From assembly GCA_963710355.1 (NCBI GenBank), contig CAVPZU010000001.1, positions 248,001 to 312,000 of the forward strand: a stretch of 64,000 nucleotides of DNA, written 5' to 3'. The notes beneath the pieces were generated by a model. The model saw nothing but the letters and a program-made list of their open reading frames with translations. It made no database searches and had not been told where the DNA came from. A program made the position numbers and the translations under genes. The DNA comes from Fen-1359 sp963710355 (GTDB taxonomy: Bacteria; Planctomycetota; Phycisphaerae; Sedimentisphaerales; Anaerobacaceae). This document shows, one piece after another, positions 19,828-29,063 of this stretch. Numbering within the stretch: the first letter of the stretch is position 1; each line of letters starts with the position of its first letter.

Positions 19828-21699
19828 ATGCAGGACTTTGACTGGAAGGAAAAATATAAGAATAAAATAACAACGGCCGCTGCTGCAATGAGATTGATAA
19901 AATCAGGCAATCATATATTTATCGGCACAGGCTGTGCCCAGCCGCAGCATTTAGTTAATGCCCTCGTTGAGCATTCCGCGGGCATCAGTGATGCGCACGT
20001 CATTCATCTTCTGACGATGGGCACCGCACCTTATGCCGACGACAAATTTCGCGAAAAATTCAAGATGAACACGTTCTTTATTGCTGAAAATGTTCGCGAT
20101 GCCCTTGCTCGCGGCATAGGCGATTATACGCCTATATTTTTGTCCGAAATCCCCGAGCAGTTTGAGACCAGTCGAATCCCTGTCGATGTGGCGTTAATCA
20201 GTGTATCGCCGCCCGATACAAACGGACTGTGCAGTCTCGGCGTGTCTGTCGATATAGTAAAATCTGCTGCTGCCAACGCAAAATACGTTATCGCCCAGGT
20301 CAATAGTAAAATGCCGCGAACGTTCGGCGACAGCTTTATCCACGTAAGCGAAATTGAGGCAATTGTTTCCTATGATGAGGATATTATTGAGGTAGAACCT
20401 CCTGAACCTGATGAGGTTTTGCGGCGCATCGGCCAGAACGTTGCCCGGCTTGTTGAGGACGGCAGCACCATAGAATGTGGCATCGGGCGCATCCCGCAGG
20501 CTCTTGTCGAATTCTTAAAGGATAAAAAAGACCTCGGCGTCCATACCGAAATGTTCGGCGACTGGATTATGGATTTAATCGACTGCGACGTCATAACCTG
20601 TTCTAAAAAGACCCTTAATCGCGGAAAAGTCGTTGCGAGCTTCTGTATGGGGACGAAGCGTCTCTACGAATACATAGACAATAATCCGTTCTTTGAATTT
20701 TATCCGAGCGAATATGTCAATGACCCCTACATAATAGGTCAGCACGAAAAAATGGTTGCAATAAATGTCGGCCTTGAAATCGACCTGACGGGCCAGGTCT
20801 GCGCCGATTCGCTCGGCTACCAGTTCTACAGCGGTATCGGCGGGCAGGTCGATTTTATCCGCGGCGCTGCCCGAAGCAGGGGGGGCAAGGCCATTATTGC
20901 TATGCCCTCTACCGCAAAGAACGGCCAGGTCAGCAGAATCGTTCCACGCCTTACCGAGGGTGCCGGCGTCGTGACCACGCGGGGCGATGTCCATTATATC
21001 GTCACCGAATTCGGCACTGCCTATCTGCACGGAAAAAGCATCAGGCAGCGCGTTATGTCTCTTATAGATATAGCTCACCCGAAATTCAGGGCAAAACTTA
21101 TACAGGCTGCAAAGATGCAGAAATACATTTATCCCGACCAGATAGAATTCGATTCCGAAAAAGTAAGATACCCAGAAGAGATTGAAACCCACAAAACGCT
21201 CAACGATGGAACCGAAATATTTTTCAGACCTGTCAAGCCTACCGATGAGGCAGCACTTTCCGAGATGCTTTATTCGCTAAGCCCTTCATCAATTCGCACA
21301 CGTTATATGACACAGACGATGACCTTTCCGCATAAAGACCTCCAGCAGATTACCAACGTTGACTATTCTCAGAATTTGGCAATTGTAGGCACGGTACCCG
21401 CCGTTGCGGGCGAACAGATTGTCGGAATTGCACAGTATTTTCTCGACCCGAAAACCTGTGCAGCGGAGGTTGCCTTCCTTGTTCAGGACGAGTGGCAGCA
21501 GAAGGGGATGGGGACGATTCTGCTCGAATACCTGACCGAAATCGCAAAACAGCGCGGCGTAAAAAGTTTTTATGCCAAAGTGCTGCCTACAAACAAGCTT
21601 ATGCTTGCGGTCTTTTACAACTCCGGCTACAAGGTCAACACCGAATTCGACGGCGAAGTCTATAACATAAAATACGGTATAGAGAAACAGAAGGAGTGA
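19828..21699 (+). CDS. Acetyl-CoA hydrolase/CoA-transferase fused to a C-terminal GNAT acetyltransferase
   Basis: 623 residues from ATG 19828, which has GGAGAAAAG immediately upstream; an in-frame start at 19753 overlaps the previous gene. Residues 1 to about 445 are a 4-hydroxybutyrate/acetyl-CoA transferase-like module: GTGCAQPQHLVNAL, HTEMFGDW (the expected active-site Glu of the AbfT/Cat1 family), GGQVDFIRGA and TEFGTAYLHGK. After a linker (about 450-465) comes a complete GNAT domain: FFRPVKPTDEAALSEM and the acetyl-CoA loop DEWQQKGMGTILLEYL. GNAT fusions are known on ADP-forming acyl-CoA synthetases; here the GNAT rides on the CoA-transferase. A protein-lysine acetyltransferase role is inferred. 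Seven bp separate it from the deacetylase gene. Confidence 0.87.
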   Translation: MQDFDWKEKYKNKITTAAAAMRLIKSGNHIFIGTGCAQPQHLVNALVEHSAGISDAHVIHLLTMGTAPYADDKFREKFKMNTFFIAENVRDALARGIGDYTPIFLSEIPEQFETSRIPVDVALISVSPPDTNGLCSLGVSVDIVKSAAANAKYVIAQVNSKMPRTFGDSFIHVSEIEAIVSYDEDIIEVEPPEPDEVLRRIGQNVARLVEDGSTIECGIGRIPQALVEFLKDKKDLGVHTEMFGDWIMDLIDCDVITCSKKTLNRGKVVASFCMGTKRLYEYIDNNPFFEFYPSEYVNDPYIIGQHEKMVAINVGLEIDLTGQVCADSLGYQFYSGIGGQVDFIRGAARSRGGKAIIAMPSTAKNGQVSRIVPRLTEGAGVVTTRGDVHYIVTEFGTAYLHGKSIRQRVMSLIDIAHPKFRAKLIQAAKMQKYIYPDQIEFDSEKVRYPEEIETHKTLNDGTEIFFRPVKPTDEAALSEMLYSLSPSSIRTRYMTQTMTFPHKDLQQITNVDYSQNLAIVGTVPAVAGEQIVGIAQYFLDPKTCAAEVAFLVQDEWQQKGMGTILLEYLTEIAKQRGVKSFYAKVLPTNKLMLAVFYNSGYKVNTEFDGEVYNIKYGIEKQKE

Positions 21700-21706
21700 A
21701 AACTTC

Positions 21707-22843
21707 GTGGCAGCAAAGAAAGCGGCGTTTATTTATTCCGAGGAGTTTGAAAATTATCCTTATCCGCAGGAAAGTCCATTTAACACAACAAGGGCGGGTA
21801 AGGTTTTTCAGCTTGTAAAATCTATGGGCCTGCTTTCCGGCCCGGATGCCCGGCTGGTTGATTGCACTGCTGCTGACAGGCTCACTCTTAAAAAGTTTCA
21901 CACGGCATTTTATCTGCATACCCTAAAAGACGCTAACGACGGGAATTTCTCAACTGCGGCATTGGCTATGGGTATCGGCACTGTCGATTGTCCGGTATTT
22001 CGCGGGATGTATGAATATTCTGCACTTGCCTGCGGGGCTACATTAAAAGGCGTCGAGTCTGATTTTAACAGGACAAGCGGATATCGCATTTAATCCATCA
22101 GGCGGCCTTCATCACGCCGGCCCGGATAAGGCCGCAGGGTTCTGTTATCTTAATGATAATGCCCTTGCCTGCACTGTTCTTGCCGAAGCAGGCAGGCGTG
22201 TCCTTTATCTCGATGTCGATGTCCATCACGGCGACGGCGTCCAAAACGCCTTTTACGACCGCAACGATGTGATGACAATATCTTTTCACCAGACTGGCAG
22301 GACATTGTTCCCGGGAACAGGTTTCGAGGATGAAATCGGCACAGGCGATGGACGCGGCTACAGCGTCAATGTCCCGCTGCCCACCGGAACTTATGACGAG
22401 GCTTATATGCTGGCATTTCACGAAATCGCAGAGCCTTTGATTGTCGTCTATAATCCCGACATAATCGTCTTTGAGTCGGCGCCGATACCCTCGCAGGCGA
22501 CCCGCTGGCAAATCTGTGCCTGACAAACAACACTTATGCCGAGATAATCAAAATCCTGCTTGCCTTCAATAAGCCGATTATCGCAACAGGTGGCGGCGGT
22601 TATAACGTTGAAAATACCGTTCGTGCATGGACTCTTGCTTGGAGTGTCTTTTGCGGCGGGGACGACGAGGCCGTTAGTAATCTCGGCCTTGGCGGCGTCC
22701 TCCTGCAAAGCACCGACTGGCAGGGAGGCCTGCGCGACCGTCAGCTACCTGTATCAAAAGCTCAATCTGATGCGGTTATGCCTGTTGTTGAGGAGACGAT
22801 TGAAAAAGTAAAACGCAATATCTTCCCGATTCATAACCTTTGA
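21707..22843 (+). CDS. acuC: AcuC-type histone-deacetylase-superfamily protein, two frameshifts
   Basis: GTG start at 21707 behind AAGGAG. An extra T at 22058 and a missing base near 22475-22479 break the frame (pieces 21707-22093, about 22060-22523 and about 22480-22843). Joined, they give about 378 residues with the class I/II deacetylase core: SGGLHHAGPDKAAGFCYLND, VDVHHGDGVQ (zinc and charge relay), HQTGRTLFPGTG, an SGADTLAGDPLANL zinc loop and GGGGYN. In Bacillus, AcuC removes acetyl groups from acetyl-CoA synthetase; that is family knowledge. Its place next to a GNAT-bearing gene and opposite acs supports the same role here. A shared terminator at 22850-22878 follows. Confidence 0.85.
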
Positions 22844-22849
22844 TAATAA

Positions 22850-22878
22850 AAACGGCCCGCAAAGGATACGGGCCGTTT
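22850..22878. terminator. Bidirectional terminator between the convergent acetate operons
   Basis: Stem AAACGGCCCG / CGGGCCGTTT, 9-nt loop, ten perfect pairs. It lies 7 bp after the acuC stop and 23 bp after the end of the opposing satP gene, with A-rich flank on the left and T-rich on the right. Confidence 0.85.
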
Positions 22879-22900
22879 GAAAAACCATACCTGAATTATC

Positions 22901-23491
22901 TTATTTTACAGGGCCTAAAGGCAGAACTGTTTTGCAGTAGCACTCATTGAGAACCTGTGCCAGGCCGGCATACATTGCTGAAAGGCCGCAGATAATTCCC
23001 TCCCATCCTGCCACCAGTTTAATTGATGCGCTGTCTGACCAATCCGACACAGCCAAAAGGAAGAACAGCAGAGCCAATGTAAAGAATACAAATTGCAGGG
23101 CCTTATTCAGTTTTAATGTTCCGATGAACATTACAAAGGTAAAAATTCCCCACATAAACAGATAGGCCCCCATAGCAGAGGGCGATGTTGCTTCAGCCCA
23201 GCCGATTTTTGGCAAAACCCATAATGTAACCAGCGACAGCCAGAATAGTCCATACGAGCAAAAGGCTGTTGTGCCGAAGGTGTTTTTCTTTTTCCATTCC
23301 ATTATACCTGCGATTATCTGCGCCAGACCTCCGTAGCAAATTCCCATAGCCAGAATCATCGAATTCAAACCGTAAAAGCCGGCATTGTGCAGATTCAATA
23401 ACACGGTTGTCATTCCGAATCCGAGCAGACCCAGCGGTGCAGGATTTGCAGTCGTATCTTTTAGCTCTAATATATTTTTTCCTTCTTCCAT
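22901..23491 (-). CDS. satP: SatP/YaaH (GPR1/FUN34) family acetate transporter
   Basis: About 196 residues from ATG 23491, which has GGGAG upstream; the frame extends further up without a better start. It has the family opening NPAPLGLLGFGMTTVLLNLHNAG (NPAPLGL is the AceTr signature) and six hydrophobic segments, including GICYGGLAQIIAGIMEWKK. SatP proteins carry acetate and succinate across the inner membrane with protons. It lies 119 bp downstream of acs on the same strand and is the last gene before the shared terminator. Confidence 0.9.
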   Translation of the reverse strand: MEEGKNILELKDTTANPAPLGLLGFGMTTVLLNLHNAGFYGLNSMILAMGICYGGLAQIIAGIMEWKKKNTFGTTAFCSYGLFWLSLVTLWVLPKIGWAEATSPSAMGAYLFMWGIFTFVMFIGTLKLNKALQFVFFTLALLFFLLAVSDWSDSASIKLVAGWEGIICGLSAMYAGLAQVLNECYCKTVLPLGPVK

Positions 23492-23610
23492 AAAGCTCCC
23501 TTTCAAAAATAATCCTGATTCAAATAACTTGCGGCTTGGCCGCTCGTGCCCTGCAACCGTCGAATCTCTAATCACGATTCACGAACCCGAGTCATGAGCC
23601 ACAAGCGAAA

Positions 23611-25593
23611 TTATTTTCCTCTGCCCTTTACCAGCACCTCAACAACGCTTGGGTCTGCAAGAGTTGTGATATCGCCGAGATTATCAGTCTGGTTCTCGGC
23701 GATTTTTCTTAAGATTCTTCTCATAATCTTGCCCGAACGCGTCTTCGGCAAGCCTGGTGCAAACTGAATCACGTCCGGCACCGCAATCGGCCCAATCTCC
23801 TTACGCACGTGCAGGGCAAGCTCTTTTTTCAAATCCTCGCTTTCAGGCACGCCTTCCTTTAACGTCACAAAGGCATACAAGGCTTGTCCTTTTATTTCGT
23901 GCGGCATCGGACAAACCGCAGCCTCCGCCACCTTTGGGTGGCTTACAAGTGCGCTTTCAACCTCGGCTGTCCCAATTCGGTGGCCTGAAACATTGACGAC
24001 ATCGTCAATCCTTCCCATCAGCCAGTAGTCGCCGTCCTCGTCTTTGCGGCAGCCGTCGCCGGTAAAATAAATATTCGGATACATCGTAAAATATGTATCG
24101 ATGAACCTGTCGTGGTCGCCCCACATTGTTTGCATCATACCCGGCCAGGGTTTTCTAATGCAGAGCTTGCCGCCTTCGTTTACGCCGCATTCGGTGCCGT
24201 CATCCCGCAGGATAATCGGGTCAACGCCGAAGAAAGGCCTGATGGCGCTGCCCGGCTTTAATGTGTGCGCACCCGGCAGGGGGGTAATCAATATCCCGCC
24301 TGTCTCGGTCTGCCACCACGTATCGACAATTGGGCATCTGCTGTGGCCAATCTTTTCATAATACCAAATCCACGCCTCGGGATTTATCGGCTCACCGACG
24401 GAGCCGAGGATTCTTAATGTGTTCAGCTTGTATTTTGCGGGCCATTCATCGCCCTGCCTCATCAACGCCCGAATTGCCGTGGGGGCAGTGTAGAAAATCG
24501 TCACGCCGAATTTGTCGCAGACCTGCCAGAACCTGCCCGCATCAGGATATGTAGGCACACCCTCAAACATAAGGCTTGTCGCCCCGTTTGCCAGCGGGCC
24601 GTAAACAATGTAGCTGTGGCCTGTCACCCAGCCGATGTCGGCCGTGCACCAGTAAATGTCATTATCGTGGACATCAAATATATATTTATGACTGATTGCC
24701 GTAAAAAGCAGATAGCTGGCTGTTGAGTGAACAACGCCTTTTGGTTTGCCTGTCGAACCTGATGTGTAAAGGATAAACAGCGGGTCTTCGGAGTTCATTT
24801 TTTCGGCTTCGCATTTATCGCCGGCTTTTGCCATCAGCTCATAATACCAGAAATCCCTGCCCGCCTTCATATTGCAGGGTTCCGGATTGATTTTAACGAC
24901 TATGACGCTTTCAATCGATTCTGTATTCTTCAGGGCTTCATCGGCAATGTCTTTTAATTTGATATGTTTGCCCGCACGCATCGATACGTTTGTTGTAACA
25001 AGTATCCTGCACAGCGAATCGTTGATTCTGTTCCTGAGGGCGTCGGCACTGAATCCGCCGAAAACAACCGAATGAATTGCGCCAATCCTCGCACAGGCCA
25101 GCATCGCTACCGCAAGTTCCGGCACCATTGGCATATAAATCGCCACGCGGTCGCCTTTTTTGATGCCTTTGGATTTCAGGACATTTGCGAATTTACATAC
25201 CTCTTTATGAAGCTGCTCATAAGTGATTTTCCTGACATTGGCGTCTTCTTCGCCCTGCCAGAGGATTGCCACCTTCTTTGCTGTAGGCGTTCCTAAATGT
25301 CTGTCTAAACAGTTATATGAAACATTAAGCTGGCCATCTGCAAACCAGCTGTGCTGGATTTTGCGGTTCTTTGTATCCCAGGTATATTCGAGACTTTTGG
25401 TCGGCTTTTTGAACCAGTGCAGAACGTTTGTCTGCTCCAGCCAGAAGCCGTTGGGGTCTTTTATCGACTTTTCCCACATCTTTTTGTATTGCTCGAAGCT
25501 GCTGATGTGGGCCTTTTGCTTTATTGATTTGGGAGGCGGAAATCTCCTCGTCTCCGTCATAAGAGAAGTCATTGCTTTTTGCGCATTTGCCAT
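23611..25593 (-). CDS. acs: AMP-forming acetyl-CoA synthetase
   Basis: 660 residues; RBS AAAGGAG. Full-length Acs with the N-terminal ACAS segment (SSFEQYKKMWEKSI), adenylation loop LYTSGSTGKPKGVVH, TWWQTETGG, the hinge region GRIDDVVNVSGHRIG and the A10 motif PKTRSGKIMRR. The Lys in that last motif is the site that protein acetylases modify to switch Acs off in other bacteria (established for Salmonella and Bacillus). A GNAT and an AcuC-type deacetylase lie within 4 kb, which makes this control plausible here. High-affinity acetate activation: acetate + ATP + CoA to acetyl-CoA + AMP + PPi. Confidence 0.94.
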   Translation of the reverse strand: MANAQKAMTSLMTETRRFPPPKSIKQKAHISSFEQYKKMWEKSIKDPNGFWLEQTNVLHWFKKPTKSLEYTWDTKNRKIQHSWFADGQLNVSYNCLDRHLGTPTAKKVAILWQGEEDANVRKITYEQLHKEVCKFANVLKSKGIKKGDRVAIYMPMVPELAVAMLACARIGAIHSVVFGGFSADALRNRINDSLCRILVTTNVSMRAGKHIKLKDIADEALKNTESIESVIVVKINPEPCNMKAGRDFWYYELMAKAGDKCEAEKMNSEDPLFILYTSGSTGKPKGVVHSTASYLLFTAISHKYIFDVHDNDIYWCTADIGWVTGHSYIVYGPLANGATSLMFEGVPTYPDAGRFWQVCDKFGVTIFYTAPTAIRALMRQGDEWPAKYKLNTLRILGSVGEPINPEAWIWYYEKIGHSRCPIVDTWWQTETGGILITPLPGAHTLKPGSAIRPFFGVDPIILRDDGTECGVNEGGKLCIRKPWPGMMQTMWGDHDRFIDTYFTMYPNIYFTGDGCRKDEDGDYWLMGRIDDVVNVSGHRIGTAEVESALVSHPKVAEAAVCPMPHEIKGQALYAFVTLKEGVPESEDLKKELALHVRKEIGPIAVPDVIQFAPGLPKTRSGKIMRRILRKIAENQTDNLGDITTLADPSVVEVLVKGRGK

Positions 25594-25672
25594 AATTTGC
25601 TCCTTTGTTTGAAAAAAGTTAACAGCCGCTACTTTTAGAATGTCGGCTTTTCAATTGTTTTTCCTTCAATAT

Positions 25673-26435
25673 CTAAAAATATGTTGTCTTATCGGGGTCA
25701 TACTGACCTGTCCATTGTCACCTGCTGGTAAACGCTCGGACTGAACGTCATATTCTCGTTAATTTTCAGATTTGTTGAAAGGCCGAATACTGCATAAGAC
25801 CAGTCGTGAGATGCTCTTCCGAGGCCGTCTGTATAAGCAACCTCCGAAGAAAGAGTAATTGGATTTTGGAGTTCGGGAACTTTTAAATCATAACTGAGGA
25901 TAAAACGATGAACCCCACCTTCCATAGAGCTGTAACTATAAATATCATTTTCAACGGCAGGATACTCATAATGCACAATATAAGTGGGCGTAAATCCTTC
26001 GGGCAGCAGCTTTGGCCGGGAAAATGAGCATATCCATTCCCAGGTTGTATATGCCCTGTGTCTGTTCATATGGTAATAATTTTCGTATGCAGCGCTTATC
26101 AGATAATTTGTCTGGTAAGATGAATCCTTAAAAAGGATATTCTTATAATATGGCCAATAGTCTATTCTCTGTTTGTCAACATAGCCGCTTCCTATGGCGT
26201 TTCTGTGAATTACCTTCGCACCAAAACCGCTGCCCCAGAAATCCAGGTCGATTGTCGAGAATATCGCTCCTTGTTCACCATAAGCCGGCGCCCCTTTGCT
26301 CAGCCACTGACTGAGATAATCAAGTTGAAGTGTTACACCAATATCCTTTGTCTGGGCTTGTTCAGCCAATGCCGGCAATGAAAACAGCATCGCAATCCAC
26401 CACAGGCGGACTGAAAAAATTAGACTTTTTTTCAC
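25673..26435 (-). CDS. Predicted outer-membrane beta-barrel protein, frameshift near C-terminus
   Basis: The signal peptide (KSLIFSVRLWWIAMLFSLPALA) is followed by about 230 residues of alternating aromatic/polar strands typical of a barrel (LQLDYLSQWLSKG, FGAKVIHRNAIGSG, TNYLISAAYENYYHM, ITLSSEVAYTDGLG). As given, the frame ends at 25698 with MDRSV. Removing one extra base at 25709 gives MDGQYDPDKTTYF, ending in Phe, the usual terminal residue of outer-membrane barrels, with the stop at 25673-25675. It is the first gene of a minus-strand series with acs (80 bp) and satP. I infer an outer-membrane channel for the same substrates. I do not recognise a named family. Confidence 0.68.
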
Positions 26436-26718
26436 TACAGGAACTCCTTAATCTTTCTATCCTTCGATTTATTAATGATACCTGAAATTTATTCATAAAT
26501 ATAAAAAGGGTAATTATACATATACCTTTTGGCTCGTCAATAAAAAGTTGTTCTTGGGATGGGAAGGGAGTCCGCCGAAGGCAGATACCCCCCTGATAAG
26601 GATAAAACGTGTGACTGATAGGTGCTATACAGATAATTCAAACCACTGTACAAACCGTCGTTAAGCTCCAACGGCTGAGGGTTTTTCCGAAGGGCAATTC
26701 CGGCGCACGTTACTCCTC
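26436..26718. other. Spacer without a recognisable gene
   Basis: Only a degenerate copy of the palindromic element (26571-26585, TCCGCCGAAGGCAGA) stands out. No protein-like frame. Confidence 0.5.
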
Positions 26719-28562
26719 TTACCGCGGCCAATTGTCGATGAAGACGGCAAGGTCGAGCATGTCGATAATATTATCGCTCGGTATGGAAATATCACAGACG
26801 GGGTTCCAGTTGGCATCACCCTTGTGAGAGCACCAGGCATTAGCCAAAACGGCAAAATCTTCAAAGTCCACGTCGCCGTCGTCGTCGAAGTCTCCGTCAA
26901 TGCTAGGTTCGGTTACCAGTTCGATACCTGTTCCATTAACCGGGTCGAGGTTTCGGCTGTATTGTTTGTCGGTTGCATTGTTCCAGTGTTCGTGGACGCC
27001 TAAGCTTGCAAGCCGTGTACCGGAATGATTGGGGTCATAAAATGCCCCCGATGGCGGATTATTAGCTTCTGCCGCCTCGTGCAGATAGTCATGAGCACCG
27101 GACAGATGCGGGAAGTCCGTCCACTCGGTGTAAAGAAAATCATAGGCAACTGAGTCGGCTGCAATCGGGTCCTGCGATACGATTATGCTGGAGGGCCAAT
27201 CGTTGTTGAACGGCGTCATCTGCCATTTGACGGGAGCGGCGTCCCAGCTTATACCTGCGAAGAGGCCATCGATTAAGGCCAGGAGCGTTTTGCCGCCAAG
27301 CTGGGGGTGCCCCATCAGGTCAACAATCGCCCTGTAATGCCCCATCCCAGATGTGGAGGTCGGTCTTGTCGCGTGCATATCATAATAGCCGTTGGCATTT
27401 GGGTTCCTAATCAAAGAGCCATAGAAGTTTTTGCCGCAAACTGTAATTCCGCCGTCGTTGTGGCTTTTGAGAACAGGAAAGTTTATGAAGTAATCTGCAT
27501 GGGCAAAGTGAGTAGGGATGTAGTCTTGGGTTTTGCCTGTTACACGAGAGGTAATGGGGTCGCTCCAATAGAATTTTACAGTTGACCACTGTGACTGTGT
27601 TCGTCCCATGCCGCCGAGTACCGCGACGTAAACCACGCCCGGACAATTCGGCTCGACCATATTGTACCAGTAATTCGGCATAATTCTGCCCGGGTCGCCT
27701 ATGCTTATGTCGCTGGGGCAGACGCCGACGACGTCGGTTAGCTGCCTGAGAAGGGCTATCGTAAGCTGGGGCGAGTTATCTATACGGTCGATATACGCCG
27801 CGGATTTCTCCATATCGCTACCGGCATTGTAACTTAGCGTATTGTTGATTTTTATACCTATCTTTTCACCTGGTGTGTAGCCGACATTGCCTTTGCCTCG
27901 CTGCTGGTTGAAGTTTCTAAATATCGCGTCCCAGGCGGCGTAATCGGAGCTTTTGCCGGTCAGTGCCCGAAGGGCATTTGAGAGCATTTCATTGACAACC
28001 TGCTGGTTAGTGCAGGTGCTTGAATACCAGCGTTGCCCTGAGCCGGGACCGGCCCAGTTGGTGGCATTGGAATCGTGAATCCAGGCAACTCTACCTGGGT
28101 GAACACCTTTGCCGACACCGATGGGAGTATTGGCAGGGCGTGGGCTTCCGCGCCGCCATAAGTTATCTTCTCGTCGGTGCTGCTCAAAGCCGCCCAGATA
28201 AAACCGACACTGGCGACGATGCAGATTGCCGCCAGAACATAGCGTGCCTGTGCAAACGAACGTTTTGCCTTGCGGTACGCCGCGGCTGAGCCGGCCAAAC
28301 CGAGGAGCCATACTATAAAACCCGATGCCAACGGGAACGCCACCCGCTGGCAGGGATATGTTGCCCGGGAAGGCTTCGGCACCACACGAATTACAAACCA
28401 GATAAGCGACAGCAGCCCTGTAATCGGAAATAACCACTTTAGCCAGCGATACTTCCTGTTGTGCCCGAGCGGCTTACCCGTCTTCGGACAGACCAGCCCC
28501 CGCTCTTGCTTCGCAAGAAGCTGCGAGGGGTGGCTCTTCTCTTTGAACAGCGATTTCCACAT
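26719..28562 (-). CDS. Membrane-anchored DUF362 protein with dockerin-like tail, one frameshift
   Basis: Start ATG 28562 behind AGGGG; frames 28562 to about 28140 and about 28140 to 26719 join when one missing C near 28133-28140 is restored (HAPANTPIGVGKGVHPG). About 614 residues: three N-terminal membrane helices (WLFPITGLLSLIWFVI; FIVWLLGLAGSAAA; YVLAAICIVASVGFIWAA) and then a long DUF362 domain (GVHPGRVAWIHDSNATNW, KIGIKINNT, YFINFPVLKSHNDGGITVC, LALIDGLFAG). The end carries two EF-hand/dockerin-like repeats (DGDFDDDGDVDFEDFAVLANAW; IIDMLDLAVFIDNW). DUF362 has no settled biochemical function. It is probably displayed on the outer face of a membrane. Confidence 0.82.
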
Positions 28563-28656
28563 CTTCGTTACCCCTCTCTTCCCCAACCCCGCGAGATAAA
28601 GCTGTTTCCATCTATCTCATGGGGACAACCCGCCAAAAGCACAGCGGTCTCCCTTA

Positions 28657-28756
28657 TCATTTAGAACTTACATCAACACAAACCAACTGGCCCTCGGCAT
28701 TACGAGCATAAATCTTGCCGTTAGCCAGAACCGGAACAGTCCGGCATTTACAACAT
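28657..28756 (-). pseudogene. C-terminal remnant of a PQQ-like beta-propeller protein
   Basis: The last 33 codons of the frame read VPVLANGKIYARNAEGQLVCVDV and end at a stop. This is the usual closing blade of PQQ-like propeller proteins. Upstream of about 28757 the similarity ends and the sequence runs into the 109-bp repeat at 28848-28956. The gene has lost everything but its tail, which sits about 95 bp upstream of the DUF362 start. Confidence 0.6.
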
Positions 28757-28847
28757 CGGTTATTATACAAAATTCCACGGTGGAAGTCAATTACATAACA
28801 CAAGAAAACTGGAATGGGGGCGCACCCGTTATACCTCCTACCCTTGT

Positions 28848-28956
28848 CAAGAAAAAACTTCGAGAAAAACTCCAGGATTACTTTTTTAAAAAAAGGGCGT
28901 TTTTTTACCAAATCAGGCATAGAATCGGCGTCCTGCGGGTTGTTGCGCTGCAGCCG
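28848..28956. repeat. 109-bp direct repeat, copy A
   Basis: Begins CAAGAAAAAACTTCGAG and ends GTTGTTGCGCTGCAGCCG. It matches 33370-33479 with about five differences and the same orientation. Its middle has A7-GGGCG-T7. Confidence 0.9.
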
Positions 28957-28984
28957 GGCGAAATCCGGGGTCGAAATGAGCAAT

Positions 28985-29024
28985 AAAAAGGGCCTGCCCC
29001 GAAAATCGGGACAAGCCCCTTTAT
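28985..29024 (-). terminator. Terminator of the large secreted-protein gene
   Basis: On the minus strand AAGGGGCTTGTCCCGA / TCGGGGCAGGCCCTTTTT, a GC-rich imperfect hairpin with a T-run, 40 nt after the stop at 29064. Confidence 0.75.
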
Positions 29025-29063
29025 TAGTAACTAATCCGACTTCGTCGGTTTAGCTTACCTCAT

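Noticed and set aside
20575..21192. 205-codon antisense frame within the CoA-transferase gene
   Set aside because: Complement of conserved coding sequence, no start signal, no motif.
22560..22811. Separate 83-residue gene after the deacetylase
   Set aside because: It is an out-of-frame reading of the deacetylase C-terminus, which continues in the other frame (GGGGYN motif) to 22843.
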